Source: Verrucomicrobiia bacterium Tous-C4TDCM (lineage in GTDB: Bacteria > Verrucomicrobiota > Verrucomicrobiia > Verrucomicrobiales > Akkermansiaceae). From it: a DNA stretch of 53,917 bases. The notes below the pieces were generated by a model. It had not been told where the DNA came from. It worked only from the letters and a program-made list of their open reading frames with translations, and searched no databases. This document shows positions 46,546 to 53,917 of this stretch, piece by piece. The position numbers and the translations under genes were made by a program. Location: the NCBI GenBank assembly GCA_002304315.1, contig NEUO01000006.1, positions 1 through 53,917 of the forward strand, in the 5' to 3' direction. Numbering within the stretch: the first letter of the stretch is position 1; each line of letters begins with the position of its first letter.

Positions 46546-46573
46546 TTGACATCCGAAACGCATCCGTTACGGT
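46546..46573 (+). promoter_or_regulatory. Promoter for vapBC, possibly leaderless
   Basis: A perfect -35 TTGACA (46546-46551) is followed after 16 bases by TACGGT (46568-46573), a poor but correctly spaced -10. The antitoxin ATG lies only 7 bases beyond, so the transcript would start at or near the ATG; no Shine-Dalgarno site is present. Confidence 0.5.
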
Positions 46574-46580
46574 TCCATTG

Positions 46581-46832
46581 ATGAAAGGTGCCACCATCAC
46601 CCTGAAAAACGTTCCCCCCGACCTGCATCGCTCGCTCAAGGAACTGGCGAAGAAGCACAAGCGTTCGTTGAACCAAGAGGCGATCCATTGCCTGGAAGGG
46701 GCCTTGTCTTTGTCCGTTGGAGAACGGCCGAGTCTTAGACTTGCACCTGGGCCGGTTTCCGTGGGGAAGATCCTCCGCCCTTTGGGTGACCGGGCGGATC
46801 GACAGGACGACTTGCTGGACCGCGAGCCATGA
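46581..46832 (+). CDS. Antitoxin, FitA/VapB-type ribbon-helix-helix
   Basis: 83 residues from the ATG at 46581. Residues 1-40 (ATITLKNVPPDLHRSLKELA, then KKHKRSLNQEAIHCLE) form a ribbon-helix-helix domain of the Arc/FitA type, used to bind operator DNA and repress its own operon. The C-terminal tail, ending LGDRADRQDDLLDREP, would wrap and inhibit the toxin. Its TGA overlaps the toxin ATG (ATGA), the standard antitoxin-first layout. Confidence 0.9.
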   Translation: MKGATITLKNVPPDLHRSLKELAKKHKRSLNQEAIHCLEGALSLSVGERPSLRLAPGPVSVGKILRPLGDRADRQDDLLDREP

Positions 46833-47278
46833 TCGGCCTCGATACAAGCATTCTGGTGGCGCACGCCATCGCGGAACATCCCCGGCATGAGGCAAGTCGG
46901 CAATGGCTGGATGAGGAGATCGCAAGCAACCGGACCTTTGCCATCACTTCAGGGATTCTCGCGGAGTTCATTCATATCGTGACGGATGGCAGGCGTTTCG
47001 AAACCCCGCTTGCCATGTCAGATGCGCTGGATCGGGCGGAGTATTGGAGCGAGGCGCGCGAAGTGACGCTGCTGGCAGCAGACGATGGCGTCAATGCCCT
47101 GTGGTTGAAGTGGCTGGCGGATTTCCGACTCGGTAGAAAGCGCCTGCTGGACACCCTGATTGCCGCAACGTGGCATGGAGCCGGGGTAAGTGAGATCTGC
47201 ACACTGAATCCGCGCGACTTCACGGTTTTCGAGGTTTTCCTCATTCATGGCCTCGCTGCGGAAGAATCCGGCCCTTGA
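46829..47278 (+). CDS. vapC: PIN-domain toxin (VapC family)
   Basis: 149 residues. The PIN nuclease acidic set is complete: Asp5 (MIGLDTSILV), Glu46 (LAEFIHI), Asp108 (RLLDTLIAAT) and Asp130 (NPRDFTVF). Family members cleave specific RNAs, usually initiator tRNA or rRNA, when released from the antitoxin. It is translationally coupled to the upstream ribbon-helix-helix gene. This intact module sits between broken genes, which fits carriage on a mobile or addictive segment. Confidence 0.92.
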   Translation: MIGLDTSILVAHAIAEHPRHEASRQWLDEEIASNRTFAITSGILAEFIHIVTDGRRFETPLAMSDALDRAEYWSEAREVTLLAADDGVNALWLKWLADFRLGRKRLLDTLIAATWHGAGVSEICTLNPRDFTVFEVFLIHGLAAEESGP

Positions 47279-47367
47279 GTCACTCCCAAACAATGGTGCT
47301 TCCAGAATACGCGAATGTGGGGGGCCGCCACTGGAAGCATGGCCGTGGCACCGCTAGCATGGCGGGC

Positions 47368-48334
47368 ATGAGAAGTGCCCCAAGCTCCCGCGCAAGGACT
47401 GTTCTGTTCACCGGCCTGCTTTTGGCGGGGCCGGTATCGGAGGCCGTGCCGCTGGCCAACGGGATGAAGCTGGGCATCGATTTCGGACCGACGCTCACGG
47501 CGAATTGGAACAACATCACCACCACAACGGTCACCTTCTCCTTCCAGACCGACAGCGATCCGGCGACGCCGGTCGGCAGCGGCGTCTTCGGCTACAGCGG
47601 CCGGACCACGACCACTTCGCTGACGGGCGATTATCTCTTGCTCCTGAATCAGACCGTCGATCCGAACAACGCGACCGTCCACGGTTGGCAGATCAACGGC
47701 CTGGTGCCCGGGATCTGCTGTTCCACGGCGGCAACGATGGCACCGGCCGCGGGATGGCGATAACGGTGGACCGCGATGGTGACGGCTCTCTCAACGACGA
47801 AACCCAGGTCAACGTCAACCACGTGGCCGACCGCGTGCGAACTCCGCGATGTTCCGCAGCGTCTTCGCCGATGCCGCCGGCATCATCCGCGGCACCACCG
47901 GCCGCACCCCGCCGGCCGGCACCACCTGGGCCGAGTCGAACTGGGCGGGCTTGCAAATCCCCGCCGCCGGGAACACCGATCCCGCCCTGACCGGCTTCAA
48001 CGCCGACCCCAACCGCAACGGCCTGGCCAACGCGCTGGATCTCCTGTTCGGGATCGATCCCGCGCAAGCCAGCGGACAGCCCGTGATGCGGGTCTTGACC
48101 GCCGGCCGGACCCACGCCGCCTTTGAAGTGGAAGTCGATGCCGCGATGGCCGACCTGCTGGTGTTCCATTTCGAGGTCTCCGACTCGCTCGGCGGCTGGG
48201 CACCTTGCGCGAACGCCCCGGTCGTCGTTTCTGAAACCGTAGGTGTCAGGAAGCTTCGGGTCACCGACGCGGAACCCATGTCCACGAAGCCCGGCCGCTT
48301 CTTCCGGATCCGCATCGAAGCGGGCGACTTCTGA
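47368..48334 (+). pseudogene. Secreted protein gene broken by two frameshifts
   Basis: Starts at ATG 47368 (47359 possible) with signal peptide RTVLFTGLLLAGPVSEA, followed by LGIDFGPTLTANWNNI. The frame continues to VHGWQINGLVPG near 47710, where the sensible protein moves to another frame (DLLFHGGNDGTGRGMAITVD, RDGDGSLNDETQVNVNHVAD). Near 47838 it moves again (NSAMFRSVFADAAGIIRG) and runs to TGA at 48334, ending in a typical verrucomicrobial NPNRNGLANALDLLFGIDP segment and GRFFRIRIE. Both changes are consistent with single-base losses. Read together the gene would encode about 320 residues of a secreted protein of unknown function. Real decay and sequencing error cannot be separated here. 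Confidence 0.7.
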
Positions 48335-48478
48335 AGGACGCGCGGGAGTCATGTGGATTCCCGACATGCGGTGGAGGATCGGTGATATTCCCAAGAGCAC
48401 CTCCTCTGCTCAGTGTGATCTTTGATAAGCGCAGAAGTTTCTCCCGCCCAAGCGGGTCGTATCCCCAACCCAAGTCTG

Positions 48479-48910
48479 ATGAAGCCCAGAGTCCTGCTCA
48501 CGGGTGCGGTCGTCGCATTTTCGTTCGTCATCCACGGAGCGCCGCTGCTTCCCGTTGAGAATGTCGGCGTCGATGGAATCTATCTTTCCCTCGAAAGATG
48601 CGGTGAGGCATTCCATGGCACGTTGTAGGCGCGCCTCGCCAAGCTCGAACAACCCCGGGACAAGCCCTGCGAGGTCGTACCCCAGGTGCATGGGAAGAGC
48701 CGTTCCATCCATTTAAATGGCAGCCCGGCCTTGATCGAGCAAGGCGACGACGGCCCCGTCATCCGCTACCGGATCGTCCCGGAGATCGCTTCGACTCTGA
48801 CCAACGACAGCTTTGACACAGCGGGCACTTTATCAAACCCGGCTCTGGGTGACCTGCATCCCCGTGCGTATGGCGCCTTCCGCCAATCTTGCAAGTACCT
48901 CCGATCCTGA
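48479..48910 (+). pseudogene. Small secreted protein gene with in-frame TAG
   Basis: From ATG 48479: MKPRVLLTGAVVAFSFVIHGA is a signal peptide, followed by VENVGVDGIYLSLERCGEAF. TAG at 48626-48628 stops the frame after HGTL. The same frame then stays open (ARLAKLEQPRDKPCEVVPQV, SIHLNGSPALIEQGDDGPVI, RYRIVPEIASTL) to TGA at 48910. The continuous, compositionally normal frame on both sides indicates one gene of about 143 codons with a nonsense change. No family recognised. The last 25 codons are less protein-like, so the original end may be earlier. Confidence 0.5.
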
Positions 48911-48959
48911 GTTTCAAACCCATGAAACCACAAACCCCGAAAACCCATTCCCCGCAGTC

Positions 48960-51767
48960 ATGAACCCCAACCCGCTCCACCGCTCCCGCTCCGCCCGTGC
49001 CGGGGCTCTCACCACGTTCCTCCTGCTTCCCATGGCCTTGCCGGTGAGCGCGGGGAATATCTATTGGAAAGACACAGCTAACAGCGCAACGACTTCGTTA
49101 TGGGCAACGGCAGGGAATTGGAGTGATACATCTGATGGTTTGGGCGCGGCCGGTGTTCCGGCAACAACCGATACCGCAGTCTTCAACTCGACGAATACCT
49201 TTGGAGACCGGTCTGTGTTCCTTAATCCCGGTCCCACAATCGGCGGTTTGGTTTTCAATAACACGGGGACAACCACAATTGCGTCTAATGTGGGTTCAAA
49301 TAACGCTCCTAAAATTCTGACGATTGGTTCCGATGGAATCACGGTAGCCAGCACTGCGGGGAATGTGGATCTTTCAACAAGTATCAGGTCAACGAGTGTG
49401 ACGCTCGGCGCCCCGCAAACCTGGACCAATAACAGTTCTACCAGCACGCTTACCATGGCTTATGGCCAGAATCAGACCTTCAACAGATACAATACACTTG
49501 CGTTGGGTGCGAATACGCTGACGGTGGATGGAGTAGGGGCGACAACGATCAGCAGCAGAAACATTACGGGTAGTGGGGCGACCGCAATCATCAAGAACGG
49601 AGCCGGGGTGCTGACTTTCAACAGTGCAGCGGCGACATTTGCGGGAGATGTGCAAATCAACGCCGGCACGCTGCGGGTCGACGGATCCCTGGGAGACACG
49701 GCGGTGACCGTCGCGGGCGGAGCAACCCTCGGAGGCTCAGGAACGATCGGGACTTCTTCCGTGCTCAAGACGCTCACCGTGAACGGCACGCTCGCACCCG
49801 GAGCCTCGCCAGGCATCCTGACGGTCAACGACAACCTCGACCTGAATGGAAACCTGAGCATGGAAGTCATCGGGACAAGCGCCGGAACCGGATACGACCC
49901 AATCGCGGTAAACGGAGCCGTCGATATCACCGGCAGCACCTTGACCACTTCCTTCAGTTCGTTCGTCCCAGCGGATGGGAATCTTCTTTTCTTTCTGGTC
50001 AATGACGGAAGCGACCCCATCACGGGTTCGTTTACAGGCAAGGCCCAGGATGCGATAGTAGCAAGCTTCGGTGGCTTCGACTGGAAGATCAGCTACAACG
50101 CCAACTCCGCAGGCGGCACCTTCACCAACGGCAACGACATCGCACTCATGGCGGTGCCCGAGCCCGTCTCGGTGATCCTGAGTTCCTGGAAATTCAGTCC
50201 CGGTGCCAGCTCCCTCAACGGGCATTTGGCTTCCAGCGATACCGCTACCGGCCTGACGGTTTCCCGGCTCAATTTCCATCCCACATTTGATGCCGTTGGC
50301 TTTGTCGACAATGAACAGGCCACGCTCAATGCCTTCTCCACCCATGATCGCTGGGCGGCGGATAGCTCTCTTGGTGCGATCCGGATGAGACGTGCGGATT
50401 ACACCACCGCCCCGTCAGGGCGTTCGGCAACCTTCAGTTCAACCGACACCTCCATCTCCAGCGCCGCCGGAACCTTGGGCGCACCCATCTGGTTCAGCGT
50501 TTCCACCGACGGGCTGACAAACGCCACGATCCGGAAAATCACCGTGGCCAACCCCGGCGCGAGCAATCCCACCACTTATTACTTCAGCAAGTCAGGCAAC
50601 CCGCTCGGCACCGGAGTATCGGTCAGCGTCCAGGAAACCATCGCCCTCGCCGCTCCGATCACTTTGGCGGCGAGCCAAACCGTCTTTTTCTCCATCAACA
50701 TGGACAGTGCTGCTGTCGGCACCAATCACAACATCGATCAAGTCAACCTCCTGGGCGCGACCGTAGCCTTGCCGCCCCCGCCCCCGCCGATCGGCCTGGT
50801 TACCGGAACTTTGACCGTAGGCGCTCCGCACGGGACCTACAACCGGCTCTCGGTGACGGTAGATCCTGATTTGCTCGGTCCATCATCTGATACCTCCGAT
50901 CTAACCGGAACCATTGATTTGACCGTGAATATCGATCCGGACACGGGCAAAACCGTGCTGCTCACCCTCAGCAACGGTCGCGTGAATGGCACGGACATGA
51001 GTTTTTCGAGCTTCGGTTACAACATCGGTGCTACCGGACTCTCCGCAGCGGTGAACACCCTGACACCCCCCGGGGCCGTGAACCCGGACACCGGCGTTTT
51101 CGCGGCCAATCAGCATGGCTTCATCTTGGACCAAGGCACCTTTGCCGGGACCGCTGGCGGTCAACCCTTCAGCGAAACGCTATCCTCCACCAACACCTTC
51201 TCCGGGCTGGGCACGGGCAACGGCAGTTTGACACTGACACCGGCCGGCACCTCGGGACCCTACAATCTTTTCAACGCGGTCGTGATCCTTCCCGTTGCGA
51301 TCAACGAAACCATCGAGGTTGGCGCCGGGGTGAATGCGGTGATCACCGGAACCGGCACCATAAAGGCCACCGGCCAAATTCAGATGCCTTCCTCGGAATT
51401 CAACGCCTGGATGCTCGGACAGGGCGCCACTTCCTTTGATCCGGATGATGATACCGCAGGCAACGGCGCTCCCGATGGCATCAAATGGGCATTGGGCCTG
51501 TCGTCGCTAGATGACAACCCTCTGCCGTTTCTGCTCAAGCCGCATCCCACCATTCCCGGCACCTTCACGATCTCCCTGCCACCCGGCGGCACTGTCGCCC
51601 CGCTGACCGTGGAGTCCTCGACCAACCTCCTGTCCCCTTGGGCCAACGTTCCCGCCGGGCAAATGGCACCCGCTGCCAATCCGATTCCCGAGGGTTCGAC
51701 CGGCACCATCAACATCACTCCCACCGCCGCGAACAGGATCTTCCTCCGCACGCGGGCCAATCCCTGA
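48960..51767 (+). CDS. Secreted beta-strand-repeat protein with internal VPEP fusion point
   Basis: 935 residues from ATG 48960; the start context SARAGALTTFLLLPMALPVSA is a signal peptide shared with the next gene. Residues 30-300 carry autotransporter-associated beta-strand repeats (IIKNGAGVLTFNSAAATFAG, DVQINAGTLRVDG, GTLAPGASPGILTVN). At about residue 400, DIALMAVPEP would normally begin a PEP-CTERM tail, but continues without helix or Arg cluster into a second, unrelated beta-rich protein that includes a PPPPPP linker (about residue 605). The end has DPDDDTAGNGAPDGIKWALGL and a beta-sandwich, without a sorting signal. Bases 49,060-49,640 are visibly less GC-rich than their surroundings. 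It looks like a fusion of two exoprotein genes; function unknown, probably surface structure. Confidence 0.8.
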   Translation: MNPNPLHRSRSARAGALTTFLLLPMALPVSAGNIYWKDTANSATTSLWATAGNWSDTSDGLGAAGVPATTDTAVFNSTNTFGDRSVFLNPGPTIGGLVFNNTGTTTIASNVGSNNAPKILTIGSDGITVASTAGNVDLSTSIRSTSVTLGAPQTWTNNSSTSTLTMAYGQNQTFNRYNTLALGANTLTVDGVGATTISSRNITGSGATAIIKNGAGVLTFNSAAATFAGDVQINAGTLRVDGSLGDTAVTVAGGATLGGSGTIGTSSVLKTLTVNGTLAPGASPGILTVNDNLDLNGNLSMEVIGTSAGTGYDPIAVNGAVDITGSTLTTSFSSFVPADGNLLFFLVNDGSDPITGSFTGKAQDAIVASFGGFDWKISYNANSAGGTFTNGNDIALMAVPEPVSVILSSWKFSPGASSLNGHLASSDTATGLTVSRLNFHPTFDAVGFVDNEQATLNAFSTHDRWAADSSLGAIRMRRADYTTAPSGRSATFSSTDTSISSAAGTLGAPIWFSVSTDGLTNATIRKITVANPGASNPTTYYFSKSGNPLGTGVSVSVQETIALAAPITLAASQTVFFSINMDSAAVGTNHNIDQVNLLGATVALPPPPPPIGLVTGTLTVGAPHGTYNRLSVTVDPDLLGPSSDTSDLTGTIDLTVNIDPDTGKTVLLTLSNGRVNGTDMSFSSFGYNIGATGLSAAVNTLTPPGAVNPDTGVFAANQHGFILDQGTFAGTAGGQPFSETLSSTNTFSGLGTGNGSLTLTPAGTSGPYNLFNAVVILPVAINETIEVGAGVNAVITGTGTIKATGQIQMPSSEFNAWMLGQGATSFDPDDDTAGNGAPDGIKWALGLSSLDDNPLPFLLKPHPTIPGTFTISLPPGGTVAPLTVESSTNLLSPWANVPAGQMAPAANPIPEGSTGTINITPTAANRIFLRTRANP

Positions 51768-51841
51768 AGGCAACGAAAACCCCGGCATCGACCATGAAAG
51801 CGCAACCCAAAAACCAGTTCCTCTCAATCCGAAACACCAAG

Positions 51842-53686
51842 ATGAAATCCAACCCCACCAAATGCATCGGCTCCGCCCGCGCCGGGGCTCTCACCTCGTT
51901 CATCCTGCTTGCCTGCGGCCCTGTCTTCGGTGCCACCTTCACCTGGGATCCTGCCAATACCACCAATGGCACCACCATTGATGCCGGTAGCGGCACCTGG
52001 AGCTTGAGCGCGGGCAATCTCTGGAACAATGCAGGAACCAATACTGCCTGGGCACAAACCAGCGCCACGGTTCCCCTTCACAGCGCGGTATTCGCCGGAG
52101 CCGATGGAACCCACGCCATCAACGTGGGGGAAGCCGTTGCCACGCAGCTCCTCACCTTCAGCAACAGCGGTTACACGCTCAGTGCTGCGTCGGCTCTGAA
52201 CATCAGAGTCGCCCCCGCCTCCGGAAGCAACATCATCTCGATCGCCTCCGGTAAATCCGCCACCATTGGGACCAATGTCAGCGTGGTTCGGGTCGGGGCT
52301 GGGATCATCACTGGGGGAGGGACACTCGATATCACAGGCACGGGCGCAACGGTCCGCATTGCGGCAGGGGGAAATAGCATGACGGTAAGCGGTTCAACGG
52401 TGAATGTCGGAACCGGAGGTGCGTTTACTGCCACCTCGAGCATGGTTGTGGGCAACAATTCCACCGCCTCCGCAGTCAACGTGACTGGCGGTACCGTGAC
52501 GGTCACGGGTGAGGTTGCAACTGGCACCCTGGCACTCGCCAACAACGCAGGGGCTGGTTCCGCGGTGTTTACCCTTACCAGTGGCGCGGTCACGAACAAT
52601 GCGATTTCCGGTGGCCTTCGTTTTGGGAATACTGCTGCGAACACCTCATCCAGCACCTTCCATCTCGACGGCGGCATCCTCACCGTCGCCAGGGTTTTCG
52701 AGGGAGAGGCCGGTCACGCTTCGACCTTCAACTTCAACGGCGGCACGATCAAGACGCGGACTGGCACCACCACCGCCGCGACTTTCATGGAGGGCATTGA
52801 TACCGTCAACGTTCGCAACGGCGGTGCAATTTTCGATACGAATGGTGTCAACACCACGGTTGGCCAGGCACTTGCCCACAGTGCCATCGGCGGGGACAAT
52901 GCCATCGACGGCGGCCTCACCAAGGACGGGCCCGGCACGCTGACCCTCACCGGCACGAACACCTACACCGGAACCACCACGGTCAACGGCGGCACCCTGG
53001 CGATGGCAGGGACAGGCTCGATCGCGAACAGCGCCGGAATCCGGATCAACTCCTCGACAACCTTCGACGTCACGGGCAGCGCCGCGTCCACGGTCACACT
53101 TGGTGCCACACAGTTTCTGACAGGCACTGGCACGGTGCTCGCCACCGGCAAGACGGTCCTTGCCAACGGCACGCTCGCCCCCGGCAACAGCCCGGGCGCT
53201 CTTACCCAGGACGGGGGCTCGCTGCAGCTCGGCGGCGGCGGTGACCTGAACTGGCAGGTCCACGACGTGAACGGCGCGGCAGGGGCAGGGTATGACACCA
53301 TCAGCCTCGTCAACGGTGCCACCTTGGATCTCTCCCTGCTGACTTCGCTCAACCCGTACAACATCAACCTCTGGAGTCTCTCCGGCCTTGGTCCGGATGT
53401 GAACGGGAACGCCACCGGCTTCAATAACACCCTCGCCTACTCCTGGACCTTGTTCTCGACAGGCTCCGCGATCGCCGGATTCGACGCGACCGATTTCAAG
53501 ATCAACGTCGGGGCCTTCAACGGCACGAGCGGATTCTCCAATTCCCTCGGCGGCGGATCATTCAGCGTCGGCTTGGCCGATGGCGACACCGACCTGGTGC
53601 TGAATTTCACCCCCGTCCCCGAACCCCGTGCCGCCCTGCTCTGCGGGCTCGGCCTGCTCGCCCTCCTGCGCCGCAGGCGCGCGTGA
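51842..53686 (+). CDS. PEP-CTERM beta-strand-repeat surface protein
   Basis: 614 residues from ATG 51842 (MKSNPTKC); an in-frame ATG at 51794 would add 16 residues ahead of the signal. The signal includes SARAGALTSFILLACG, very like the upstream gene. The mature protein begins ATFTWDPANTTNGTT and contains beta-strand repeats with GGLTKDGPGTLTLTGTNTYT, TTVNGGTLAMAGTGS and TLAPGNSPGALTQDG. The C-terminus is a complete PEP-CTERM signal: PVPEP, a hydrophobic helix (LLCGLGLLALL) and RRRRA, marking it for exosortase-type processing and surface display. Exosortase itself is not in the window. Confidence 0.88.
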   Translation: MKSNPTKCIGSARAGALTSFILLACGPVFGATFTWDPANTTNGTTIDAGSGTWSLSAGNLWNNAGTNTAWAQTSATVPLHSAVFAGADGTHAINVGEAVATQLLTFSNSGYTLSAASALNIRVAPASGSNIISIASGKSATIGTNVSVVRVGAGIITGGGTLDITGTGATVRIAAGGNSMTVSGSTVNVGTGGAFTATSSMVVGNNSTASAVNVTGGTVTVTGEVATGTLALANNAGAGSAVFTLTSGAVTNNAISGGLRFGNTAANTSSSTFHLDGGILTVARVFEGEAGHASTFNFNGGTIKTRTGTTTAATFMEGIDTVNVRNGGAIFDTNGVNTTVGQALAHSAIGGDNAIDGGLTKDGPGTLTLTGTNTYTGTTTVNGGTLAMAGTGSIANSAGIRINSSTTFDVTGSAASTVTLGATQFLTGTGTVLATGKTVLANGTLAPGNSPGALTQDGGSLQLGGGGDLNWQVHDVNGAAGAGYDTISLVNGATLDLSLLTSLNPYNINLWSLSGLGPDVNGNATGFNNTLAYSWTLFSTGSAIAGFDATDFKINVGAFNGTSGFSNSLGGGSFSVGLADGDTDLVLNFTPVPEPRAALLCGLGLLALLRRRRA

Positions 53687-53806
53687 GGAGAACCGGCGCT
53701 GTTTTCGATTCGCTCGCCGCGACAAGTCCCTTCATTTGCACCGAAGGTCGCAGACCACCGCAGCGATCCCTTCGTCCACGATCTTGAATCCCAACCTTCC
53801 AAAACC

Positions 53807-53917
53807 ATGAAATCCAAATCTCAATCCTCCATCGCTGCCATCGGCGGCGCATTGTTCATCGCCTTCGCCGCTTCGCAGACGGCGTACGCGGCCACCCTCA
53901 CCTGGGATCCCGCTGAT
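53807..53917 (+). CDS. Secreted beta-strand-repeat protein, 5' end only
   Basis: The first 37 codons of a gene cut by the window edge. MKSKSQSSIAAIGGALFIAF and a cleavage site near AYA form a signal peptide, and the mature start ATLTWDPAD matches ATFTWDPAN of the preceding PEP-CTERM protein. It is therefore the third member of a tandem family, 120 bp downstream of the second. Confidence 0.75.
   Translation, partial: MKSKSQSSIAAIGGALFIAFAASQTAYAATLTWDPAD

Noticed and set aside
47700-47850. Programmed -1 frameshifting as the explanation for the two frame changes
   Set aside because: No slippery heptamer with a downstream pseudoknot was evident, and the neighbouring genes are also damaged, so mutation or sequence error is simpler.
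33936-48628. Reassignment of TAG to a sense codon
   Set aside because: TAG ends the EamA, kinase and GH94 genes at the expected family lengths, so it is a working stop here; kept only as a low-interest suppression question.
48922-48963. 13-codon leader peptide overlapping the start at 48960 (ATGA)
   Set aside because: It is short, has no ribosome site, and contains no runs of one amino acid or attenuator stems; overlap by chance is likely.

Overview
The window is high-GC DNA that most resembles a member of the Verrucomicrobiota, probably a Luteolibacter/Haloferula-like Verrucomicrobiaceae. This is inferred from gene content; no rRNA or tRNA gene is present to fix it. The pointers are giant secreted mosaics of autotransporter-associated beta-strand repeats, Calx-beta, PKD and Ig-like modules; a short PEP-CTERM tail (VPEP, hydrophobic run, RRRRA); small secreted proteins ending in Asp-rich 'GxxNxxx...G' segments; and few clear Shine-Dalgarno sites.

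Layout. (1) 0-20.8 kb, plus strand: two giant secreted proteins of about 3,280 and 3,310 residues, then a short translationally coupled repeat protein. The first giant carries a zinc-metallopeptidase site. The second begins with a PDZ/alpha-toroid/HEAT region. Their last ~270 residues are near-copies. (2) 21.0-23.4 kb: a secreted alpha-galactosidase-like glycosidase with its own terminator. (3) 23.7-26.65 kb, minus: leuC-leuD and three very small membrane or lipoprotein genes. (4) 26.8-30.0 kb, minus: a PL9-type pectate lyase and a co-transcribed unknown secreted protein. (5) 30.1-36.6 kb, minus: GT2 glycosyltransferase, ArnT-like transferase, small EamA transporter, a two-component pair whose kinase has an internal TAG, and a lipoprotein esterase-like hydrolase. 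(6) 36.7-44.3 kb, plus: D-lactate dehydrogenase, an unknown cytoplasmic glycosidase-like protein, and a GH94 phosphorylase resembling 1,2-beta-oligoglucan phosphorylases. (7) 44.3-44.7 kb: a gene-free stretch with a palindrome-ended repeat element. (8) 44.7-46.1 kb, minus: a GH2/GH5-like lipoprotein glycosidase. (9) 46.3-48.9 kb: a decayed zone with three broken genes around an intact VapBC module. (10) 48.96 kb to the end: three tandem secreted beta-strand-repeat proteins, the last cut by the window edge.

Taken together this is a polysaccharide-oriented surface region: secreted lyase and glycosidases, an intracellular phosphorylase and large adhesive or proteolytic exoproteins. The most system-like unit is region 5. 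It puts the four working parts of a lipid-linked sugar-transfer pathway (GT2, DMT-type small transporter, ArnT-like transferase, two-component regulator) in one co-oriented cluster, resembling a stripped-down PmrAB-Arn arrangement without the sugar-nucleotide biosynthesis genes.
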